A stretch of 37,377 nucleotides of DNA from Arthrobacter sp. (GTDB lineage Bacteria > Actinomycetota > Actinomycetes > Actinomycetales > Micrococcaceae): NCBI GenBank assembly GCA_029257465.1, contig JARIBG010000163.1, forward strand, positions 1-37,377, given 5' to 3'. Within the stretch, counting starts at the first letter, position 1. The number at the start of each line of letters is the position of its first letter. Positions 31,090-37,377 of the stretch are shown one piece after another. A program made the position numbers and the translations under genes. The notes beneath the pieces are model-generated. The model was not told the DNA's origin and ran no database searches. It worked only from the letters and a program-made list of their open reading frames with translations.

Positions 31090-33222
31090 ATGAAACCAGA
31101 CCAGCTCGATCTCCTGACCACCACCGGCGCACCGGCCCTCCATCCCGACGGGTCCCGGCTCGCCGTCGCAGCGACCCGGGCCGATTTCCGCGCGGATGCC
31201 TATGTCGGTCAACTGTGGGAGATCGGGCTCGACGGCGAGCGGCGCCGCCTGACCCGCGGTTTCCGCGACACCTCACCGAGGTACTCACCCGACGGGTCCG
31301 TGCTCGTGTTCCTCCGCGCAGCTCCCGCCGGGAAGCCGCAGCTGTTCGCGGTACGGGCGGCCGGGGGAGAGGTGGTACAGCTCACGGATCAGCCGCTCGG
31401 CGTCGGGCACTTCGACATCTCCCCGGACTCGACGACGATCGTCTTCTGCGCCCGCGTACCCGAACAGGGCCGCTACGGAACGACGGACGGCATCACCCCG
31501 GGCCTGGAGGACCCGCGGCTCATCACGGGGTACAAGTACCGGATGAACGGCCTGGGCTACACGACGGACAAGCGCTCGCAGGTGTTCACCGTGGGAATCC
31601 CCGACATCGACGCCGAGCCGTACATTGCCGCCGTCGGCAGGGCTGCGGAGGGCCGGCAAAGGGACACCGGCGACACGGGGGACACCGGCGACGCCGAGCA
31701 CAACGGCGACACGGGGGACGCCGGCGACGCCGAGCACGACTGCGACACGGGGGACGCCGGTGAGCATCCCGGCCTCCCGGTCGCCACACAGCTGACCACA
31801 GCCGATGCGGATCACCTGGAGCCGGTATTCTCCGCGGACGGTCAGCGGATCGTCTTCACGGCGTCACTCGGTCCCGACGCGGACACCACGCTCGTCTCCG
31901 ACCTCCACGTCATGGGACTCGACGGCGGTGACACCCGGCAGCTCACGAATCAGGGCGGTGACACCCGGCTCGGGTGCAGTGCGCCGCGGCCCAGCGCGGA
32001 CGGTGCGTGGCTCTTCTTCCTGGCCTCGGATCTGTCACCGACCGGTCTGGACTTCGTGGCCCGGAACACTGCGCTGTACGTCATGCGGACGGACGACCCG
32101 GGATCGGTCACGCGGCTCACCGACCCGGAGACCGTCGACGTCGGCGACGTACAGGAGATCGTGGCAGACGGCCCCGACTCCGCGCTCGTGGTCAACCGCT
32201 CACGCGGTTCGGGAGAATTGCTGCGGGTGACGTCCTCGACACACGCCGAGACCTTGGTGACCGGTCCGGCGGTCGTCACCGGGGCGGCGTCGAACGCGGG
32301 GACCGTCGTCGTGTCCTTCACCGATCCGTCGACCGCGGGCGATGTCGCCGTCGTCGAGGACGGCTCCCTGCGCCGACTCACCGATTTCTCCGCACCACTG
32401 CGGCACGACACGCGAATCGGCGAGCTGCAGGAGCGCACCTACGCGGCTCCCGACGGCAACCCGGTGCACGGCTGGGTGGTGCTGCCCGAGGGGGACGGCC
32501 CGCACCCGGTCCTCCTCGTCATCCACGGTGGCCCGTTCGCCCAGTACGGCTGGGGCTACTTCGACGAGGCGCAGGTCTACGCCGCATCCGGGTACGCGGT
32601 GCTGCTGTGCAATCCCCGCGGAGCGGCCGGCTACGGGCAGGCCCACGGCCGCGTGATCAAGGAGGCCATGGGTACCGTGGACCTCGACGACGTCCTCGCC
32701 TACCTCGAGGGCGCGCTCGCCGAGTTCGGGACCATGGACGCCGAGCGGCTCGGGATCATGGGCGGGTCCTACGGCGGCTACCTGACAGCGTGGACCATCG
32801 CCCACGACCACCGGTTCCAGGCCGCGATCGTCGAACGCGGCTACCTCGATCCGCCGTCGTTCGTGGGCTCGTCGGACATCGGATGGTTCTTCTCCGAGGC
32901 CTACACCGGGAACGATCCGGCGCGGGTCGAGGAGCAGAACCCGTTCGCGAGGATCGGGAACGTCCGGACGCCGGCGTTGGTCATCCACTCCGAGGAGGAC
33001 CTGCGCTGCCCGATCGAGCAGGCCCAGCGGTACTATACGGCCCTGAAGAAGCAGGGCGTCGAGACGGAGCTGCTTGTCTTCCCGGGCGAGACCCACGAGC
33101 TGTCGCGGTCCGGCTCACCCTGGCATCGGCGGCAGCGCTTCGACCATATCCTGCGCTGGTGGGCGAGACACCTGCCGACCACGTCGAATCCTGGGACCGG
33201 GACCATGGCGGCACGGACCTGA
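31090..33222 (+). CDS. S9-family prolyl oligopeptidase-like serine peptidase
   Basis: This 710-residue protein has an N-terminal beta-propeller (repeats such as TSPRYSPDGSVLVFLR and LEPVFSADGQRIVF) and a C-terminal alpha/beta hydrolase domain. The catalytic triad is visible: Ser560 in GGSYGGY, Asp637 in SEEDLRCP and His669 in GETHELSR. It resembles the acylaminoacyl-peptidase/DPP group (S9C), which removes blocked or unblocked N-terminal residues from short peptides. There is no signal peptide. Residues about 192-225 are an insertion of 12-residue acidic repeats built on a 36-bp DNA tandem repeat, and GGDTR occurs twice from a 16-bp direct repeat at 31924 and 31954. The stop overlaps the next ATG (TGATG). 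Confidence 0.93.
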   Translation: MKPDQLDLLTTTGAPALHPDGSRLAVAATRADFRADAYVGQLWEIGLDGERRRLTRGFRDTSPRYSPDGSVLVFLRAAPAGKPQLFAVRAAGGEVVQLTDQPLGVGHFDISPDSTTIVFCARVPEQGRYGTTDGITPGLEDPRLITGYKYRMNGLGYTTDKRSQVFTVGIPDIDAEPYIAAVGRAAEGRQRDTGDTGDTGDAEHNGDTGDAGDAEHDCDTGDAGEHPGLPVATQLTTADADHLEPVFSADGQRIVFTASLGPDADTTLVSDLHVMGLDGGDTRQLTNQGGDTRLGCSAPRPSADGAWLFFLASDLSPTGLDFVARNTALYVMRTDDPGSVTRLTDPETVDVGDVQEIVADGPDSALVVNRSRGSGELLRVTSSTHAETLVTGPAVVTGAASNAGTVVVSFTDPSTAGDVAVVEDGSLRRLTDFSAPLRHDTRIGELQERTYAAPDGNPVHGWVVLPEGDGPHPVLLVIHGGPFAQYGWGYFDEAQVYAASGYAVLLCNPRGAAGYGQAHGRVIKEAMGTVDLDDVLAYLEGALAEFGTMDAERLGIMGGSYGGYLTAWTIAHDHRFQAAIVERGYLDPPSFVGSSDIGWFFSEAYTGNDPARVEEQNPFARIGNVRTPALVIHSEEDLRCPIEQAQRYYTALKKQGVETELLVFPGETHELSRSGSPWHRRQRFDHILRWWARHLPTTSNPGTGTMAART
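31672..31761 (+). repeat. 36-bp tandem repeat inside the S9 peptidase
   Basis: Two full 36-base units (31672-31707, 31708-31743) and about half of a third encode DTGD(T/A)GDAEH(N/D)(G/C) in frame. They lie in a propeller loop. The unit length keeps the frame, so copy number can vary without breaking the gene. Confidence 0.88.
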
Positions 33223-35594
33223 TGACGCGCTCCACGGAGCAGCAGCACAGCGCCGACCTGCACGATCTCATCCGTGTGCGGGGCGCTCGGGAGAACAATC
33301 TCCGGGACATCACCCTCGATCTCCCGAAGCGACGTCTCTCGGTGTTCACCGGCGTCTCCGGATCCGGGAAGAGCTCGCTCGTCTTCGACACCATCGCCGC
33401 CGAGTCGCAGCGCCTGATCAACGAGACCTACAGCGCGTTCCTGCAGGGCTTCATGCCGGCCCTGGCACGGCCGGAGGTGGACGTCCTCGAGGGGCTCACG
33501 ACGGCGATCATCGTCGGCCAGGAGCGCATGGGCGCGAATCCGCGCTCCACCGTCGGCACGGCGACCGACGTGAACGCGATGCTGAGGATCGTGTTCTCGC
33601 GTCTCGGACAGCCTCATATCGGGTCCTCCCAGGCGTACTCGTTCAACGTCGCCTCGATCAGTGGTGCCGGTGCAGTGACCTTCGAGCGCGGCAGCACCAC
33701 CGTCGAGGAACGCCGCAGCTTCACGATCACCGGCGGCATGTGTTCGTGCTGCGAGGGACTGGGATCCGTGACGGACCTCGATCCCACGCAGCTCTACGAC
33801 GACTCGAAATCGCTCAACCAGGGAGCGCTCACCATCCCCGGCTACAGCATGGACGGCTGGTACGGGCGGATCTTCGGCGGGAGCGGCTTCTTCGACGCCG
33901 ACACGCCGATCCGGGACTTCTCCGACCAGGAACTGCAGGATCTGCTCCACCGGGAACCGACCAGGATCAAGGTCGACGGCATCAACGTCACCTACGAGGG
34001 ACTGATCCCCAAGCTGCGGAAGTCGATGCTCGCCAAGGACCGCGAGGCCATGCAGCCGCACATCCGCGCCTTCGTGGACAGGGCCGTCACGTTCACGCCT
34101 TGCCCGGACTGCGACGGCACCCGGTTGAGCGAAGCAGCGCGGTCCTCGACGATCGGCGGGGTGAGTATCGCCGACGCCTGTCGGATGCAGATCAGCGACC
34201 TCAGCATCTGGGTGCGCGACCTCGACGAACCGTCCGTGGGACCACTGCTCACGGCACTGGGGGAGACCCTCGAGTCGTTCGTGGCGATCGGACTGGGCTA
34301 CCTCAGTCTTGATCGGCCCTCCGGCACCCTGTCGGGCGGCGAGTCCCAGCGGACCAGGATGATCCGTCATCTCGGCTCGCCGCTGACGGACATCACCTAT
34401 GTCTTCGACGAACCGACCATCGGTCTGCACCCCCACGACATCGAGCGCATGAACGACCTGCTGCTCCGGTTGCGGGACAAGGGCAATACCGTCCTGGTGG
34501 TCGAGCACAAACCGGAGCTGATCGCGATCGCCGATCACGTCGTCGACCTCGGTCCGGGCGCGGGAAGCGCCGGGGGGACCGTGTGCTTCGAAGGATCGGT
34601 GGAGGCGCTGCGCCGCAGTGGAACGCTCACGGGCCGGCACCTCGACGACCGCGCGGGCCTGAAGCTCTCACTGCGCACGCCACGCGGCGCGCTGGAGATC
34701 AGGGGAGCCAGCTCCCACAACCTGCGGGACGTCGACGTCGATGTTCCGCTCGGGGTGCTCTGCGTGGTCACGGGGGTGGCCGGGTCCGGGAAGAGTTCGC
34801 TGATCCACGGTGCGCTCTCGGGCAGGGACGACGTCGTCTCCGTCGACCAGAGTGCCATCAGGGGCTCGCGCCGCAGCAACCCGGCGACGTACACCGGCAT
34901 GCTCGAACCCATCCGGAAGGCCTTCGCGAGGGCCAACGGCGTGAAGCCCGCGCTGTTCAGCGCCAACTCCGCCGGCGCGTGCCCCACCTGCAACGGCGCC
35001 GGCGTGATCTTCACGGATCTGGCGATGATGGCAGGCGTCGCGACCACGTGCGAGGTCTGCGGTGGCAAACGCTTCATGGCGGAGGTGCTCCGGTACACGT
35101 TCGGGGGACTGGACATCAGCGAGGTGCTCGAGCTGCCCGTCAGGGAGGCAGCCGCATTCTTCGGTGCCGTCGGGACGAAGGTCCCTGCCGCGGTCGCGAT
35201 CCTCGGCAGGATGTCCGACGTCGGTCTGGGCTATCTGAGGCTGGGTCAACCGCTGACCACGCTCTCCGGAGGTGAACGCCAGCGGCTCAAGCTCGCGATC
35301 ACCCTGGGCGACGACGCCGACGTCCTGGTGCTCGACGAACCGACCGCCGGCCTTCACCTCGCCGACGTCGAGACTCTCCTCGCGCTGCTGGACCGCCTGG
35401 TCGAGGGCGGTACATCGGTGATCGTCAACGAGCACCACCAGGCCGTCATGGCCCACGCGGACTGGATCATCGATCTCGGACCCGGCGCCGGGAACGACGG
35501 CGGCACCATCGTGTTCGAGGGAACGCCGGCGGACCTGGTGGCGAGCCGGGCGAGCCTGACGGGACGGCATCTGGCCGAGTACGTCGGGGCGTGA
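33222..35594 (+). CDS. UvrA-like tandem ABC ATPase
   Basis: This 790-residue protein has the UvrA arrangement. The first ABC half has Walker A GVSGSGKSS (44-52) and signature LSGGESQRTRM. The second half has Walker A GVAGSGKSS (518-526), signature LSGGERQRLKLA and Walker B VLVLDEPTAGLH. Cysteine pairs for zinc modules are present (CSCC, CPDC, CPTC, CEVC). It is about 150 residues shorter than true UvrA and seems to lack the UvrB-binding region, so it belongs with the UvrA2/DrrC-like group linked to tolerance of DNA-binding drugs rather than general repair. ATG 33222 overlaps the S9 stop by one base (TGATG), so its translation probably depends on that gene. Confidence 0.9.
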   Translation: MTRSTEQQHSADLHDLIRVRGARENNLRDITLDLPKRRLSVFTGVSGSGKSSLVFDTIAAESQRLINETYSAFLQGFMPALARPEVDVLEGLTTAIIVGQERMGANPRSTVGTATDVNAMLRIVFSRLGQPHIGSSQAYSFNVASISGAGAVTFERGSTTVEERRSFTITGGMCSCCEGLGSVTDLDPTQLYDDSKSLNQGALTIPGYSMDGWYGRIFGGSGFFDADTPIRDFSDQELQDLLHREPTRIKVDGINVTYEGLIPKLRKSMLAKDREAMQPHIRAFVDRAVTFTPCPDCDGTRLSEAARSSTIGGVSIADACRMQISDLSIWVRDLDEPSVGPLLTALGETLESFVAIGLGYLSLDRPSGTLSGGESQRTRMIRHLGSPLTDITYVFDEPTIGLHPHDIERMNDLLLRLRDKGNTVLVVEHKPELIAIADHVVDLGPGAGSAGGTVCFEGSVEALRRSGTLTGRHLDDRAGLKLSLRTPRGALEIRGASSHNLRDVDVDVPLGVLCVVTGVAGSGKSSLIHGALSGRDDVVSVDQSAIRGSRRSNPATYTGMLEPIRKAFARANGVKPALFSANSAGACPTCNGAGVIFTDLAMMAGVATTCEVCGGKRFMAEVLRYTFGGLDISEVLELPVREAAAFFGAVGTKVPAAVAILGRMSDVGLGYLRLGQPLTTLSGGERQRLKLAITLGDDADVLVLDEPTAGLHLADVETLLALLDRLVEGGTSVIVNEHHQAVMAHADWIIDLGPGAGNDGGTIVFEGTPADLVASRASLTGRHLAEYVGA

Positions 35595-35643
35595 TTCCCC
35601 GCCGAAGATCAGCCTGACCGCCGTCGAGGACGATCCGGCCTTC

Positions 35644-36804
35644 TCACACGAGACGTGAGCCGCCCGCCCACACGGCGTCGACGAGGAGGTCATCACCGAG
35701 GAGCACGGCGTCGGCCGCGAAACCCACCTCGAGCTGCCCCAGGTCGCCGGCGCGCCCGATGGCGGCCGCAGGGACCGTGGTCAGCGCCCTGACGGCCTTG
35801 TCGAAGGGGATGCCGCACTCCAGGACCGCCCTGCGGAGCGCCGCGTCCTGTGTGAGGGTGGATCCGGCGATCGAGCCGCCGTCGGCGATGCGTGCGACGC
35901 CGTCCCGCACGAGGACCTCGAGCGTACCGAGCTGGTAGGTGCCGTCCTCCTGGTCGGTCGCCGCCATGGCATCGGTGATCAGCGCGACCCTCCCGGGCGC
36001 CGCCGCGAACGCCGTGGCGACGACGCCCGGATGCACGTGGACCCCGTCGTTGATGATCTCGAGCGTGACATGGTCACTGCGCAGTGCTGCCACCACCGGA
36101 CCCGGCGCGCGGTGGTGGATGCCGCGCATACCGTTGAAGGCGTGGGTCAGGATCGACGCGCCCCGCCCGAACGCCTCCATGGTGGTGGTGAAGTCCGCTC
36201 CGGTATGACCGACTGCCACGGCGACCCCGGCGTCGACGAACCGGTCCGTGGCGGCTGCGGCACCCGGGTGCTCCGGGGCTATCGTGATCTGGCGGAGCGT
36301 CCCGTCGGCCGCTGCCAGGAACCGGTCCACTGTTGCTTCGTCCACCCCTCGCAGCAGCGAGGGATCGTGGGCACCGCGGAACTCGTGATCGAGGAAGGGC
36401 CCTTCGAGGTGCGAGCCGAGGACGAGGGGGTCCGCTGCGGCGACGCGCGCGATCGACCGCAGTTGCTCCACGAGGTCATCCGTCGACGCGCTGACCAGCG
36501 AGAGGACCGCTCGGGTCGTGCCGTGTGCCCGATGCGTCCGGAGCATCGTGCGGATCGCGTGGTCGCCCTCGTCGGCGGACGCGCCTCCTCCACCGTGACC
36601 GTGCAGGTCGATGAACCCGGGTACCAGCGCACGGCCTGCGGCATCGACGACGGCGGCACCGGGCCCGAGCCCTGCCCTCCATCCCTCACCTGTGCCACGT
36701 GCAACGACACGGGCTCCGTCGAACCCTACCCAGGCATCGGTTTGGGTGAGGACGCCCGAGGTCAGGGTGGCCGAATGGATGATCGTGGTCGGGTGAGGAT
36801 GCAC
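35644..36804 (-). CDS. nagA: N-acetylglucosamine-6-phosphate deacetylase
   Basis: NagA converts GlcNAc-6-P to GlcN-6-P in amino-sugar use and wall recycling. The 386-residue protein has the metal-binding LVPGFIDLHGHGG, HLEGPFL near residue 133, GHTGADF and LTHAFNGM near 210, INDGVHVHPGV, ITDAMAATDQ with the catalytic Asp, and GGSIAGSTLTQDAALRRAV. Start: GTG 36834 is also open, but GTG 36804 has GGAGG 4 bases upstream and the extra ten residues are unlike the family. It is a single gene here, with no nagB or transporter in view. It converges with the UvrA-like gene and is divergent from efeU. Confidence 0.92.
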   Translation of the reverse strand: MHPHPTTIIHSATLTSGVLTQTDAWVGFDGARVVARGTGEGWRAGLGPGAAVVDAAGRALVPGFIDLHGHGGGGASADEGDHAIRTMLRTHRAHGTTRAVLSLVSASTDDLVEQLRSIARVAAADPLVLGSHLEGPFLDHEFRGAHDPSLLRGVDEATVDRFLAAADGTLRQITIAPEHPGAAAATDRFVDAGVAVAVGHTGADFTTTMEAFGRGASILTHAFNGMRGIHHRAPGPVVAALRSDHVTLEIINDGVHVHPGVVATAFAAAPGRVALITDAMAATDQEDGTYQLGTLEVLVRDGVARIADGGSIAGSTLTQDAALRRAVLECGIPFDKAVRALTTVPAAAIGRAGDLGQLEVGFAADAVLLGDDLLVDAVWAGGSRLV

Positions 36805-37092
36805 GGAACCTCCGGTAGGCAGGGGCCCTGCCACGCTTCTCGGATCGAAATGCTGCAGGTCTGGATGATTGATTCTGACGGATTGAGCGGCTTACGATCG
36901 AATTGAAGTTTCTTCACCGGTGTGCGGTCTGCCGATAATCTACATTATGTCAACTAAAGTGAGTCTGATCCTCCTCGTCCGGATAACCCGCGCCGGGCTC
37001 GACCCGTCCAGCAGTGGCAACGTCAGCTGGTCATCTGCTCCCGACGCCGTGTAGCTTAGGAGAGGCAACCCTAACCTGACCCTGGAGGGACA
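36805..37092. promoter_or_regulatory. nagA-efeU divergent intergenic region
   Basis: This 288-bp region is richer in A and T than its surroundings near 36900-36960. It holds two inverted repeats: TGAAG-TTT-CTTCA (36904-36916), and the imperfect palindrome ATAATCTACATTAT (36935-36948), followed by TTGACA on the minus strand (36948-36953). These may be operators for nagA. The right end holds the efeU iron box. I could not place a confident -10 for nagA. Confidence 0.45.
37056..37074 (+). promoter_or_regulatory. IdeR/DtxR-like iron box before efeU
   Basis: The 19-base sequence from TTAGG to CCTAA matches 15 of 19 positions of the DtxR/IdeR consensus TTAGGTTAGGCTAACCTAA. It overlaps the candidate -10 TAGCTT (37052-37057) and ends 18 bases before the efeU GTG, a position suited to repression by iron-loaded IdeR. 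Confidence 0.7.
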
Positions 37093-37377
37093 GTGCTCGC
37101 GAACTATCTGATCGGGCTGCGCGAAGGACTGGAAGCAAGTCTGGTGGTGGTGATCCTCATCGCCTACCTCGTGCGTAGCGGTCGCCGCAACCTCCTGCCG
37201 CAGGTCTGGGCCGGTGTGCTCGCGGCGGCCGTTCTGTCCTTGGCTTTCGGAGCAGTACTGACGTGGGGACCTCGTCGGCTCACCTTCCAGGCGCAGGAAG
37301 CCATCGGTGGAATCCTCTCGATCGTCGCCGTCGGCTTCGTGACCTGGATGCTCTTCTGGATGGCCAGGAACGCCGGT
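37093..37377 (+). CDS. efeU: Iron permease EfeU (FTR1 family), 3' end outside window
   Basis: Only the first 95 codons are present. The N-terminus [26 protein letters not shown] carries the REGLE motif (10-14) that defines FTR1/EfeU iron channels. A second helix follows ([19 protein letters not shown]), then [22 protein letters not shown]. EfeU works with the secreted EfeO and the peroxidase EfeB in iron uptake; these would be expected downstream, outside the window. GTG 37093 follows GGAGGG by about 4 bases. The IdeR-like box just upstream suggests induction under iron limitation. Confidence 0.9.
   Translation, partial: MLANYLIGLREGLEASLVVVILIAYLVRSGRRNLLPQVWAGVLAAAVLSLAFGAVLTWGPRRLTFQAQEAIGGILSIVAVGFVTWMLFWMARNAG

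Noticed and set aside
1-37377. CRISPR arrays, tRNA or rRNA genes, insertion sequences and prophage genes
   Set aside because: No regularly spaced repeats of CRISPR size, no cloverleaf or rRNA sequence, no transposase or integrase was recognised. The tandem repeats seen are short and contiguous.

Overview
This window is high-GC chromosomal DNA of an actinobacterium, most likely a Micrococcaceae (Arthrobacter-like) member of the Micrococcales. The evidence is lineage-typical genes: a complete Pup-proteasome locus, the mycothiol ligase mshC, RbpA, a natural PafB-PafC fusion (known from Arthrobacter), a polyprenol-phosphate mannosyltransferase, and a conserved DUF5703 protein. There are no tRNAs, rRNAs, insertion sequences, phage genes or CRISPR arrays. 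The region reads as core chromosome rather than an accessory island.

Layout. 1-2084: the end of an M20 metallopeptidase and an acyl-CoA dehydrogenase-like flavoprotein. 2209-9058: small conserved proteins, an aldo/keto reductase, undecaprenyl-diphosphatase (uppP), mshC, a PAC2-family protein, a HAD phosphatase and a site-2 protease. 9165-16946: a tRNA m1A methyltransferase followed by the proteasome locus mpa/arc - dop - pup - prcB - prcA - pafA, nearly all tightly spaced or overlapping. 17078-25062: two FKBP prolyl isomerases, the fused transcription activator PafBC, a small membrane protein, tatA, tatC and a HelY-type helicase. 25102-28348: an amidohydrolase, a 449-bp gap holding a probable structured RNA, the mannosyltransferase, and rbpA on the opposite strand. 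28494-37377: an NfeD/SPFH membrane pair, an RlmA-like methyltransferase, an S9 peptidase overlapping a UvrA-like ATPase, nagA, and the start of the iron permease efeU.

How the genes work together. Pup is deamidated by Dop, ligated to substrate lysines by PafA, recognised by the Mpa/ARC ATPase and threaded into the PrcAB 20S core. PafBC, encoded just downstream, is known as a DNA-damage transcription activator. A partial match to its promoter motif lies in front of mpa.

The two most unusual signals are not protein genes. First, at least eleven genes have a TANNNT-like -10 hexamer ending exactly 6 or 7 bases before the start codon, the signature of leaderless transcription; this fixes several starts. 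Second, the gap at 26743-27191 carries a near-consensus promoter (TTGACA, 16 bp, TAAACT) followed by a highly base-paired, non-coding stretch that looks like an independent small RNA. An IdeR/DtxR-like box precedes efeU. All identifications come from reading the sequence; no database search was run.
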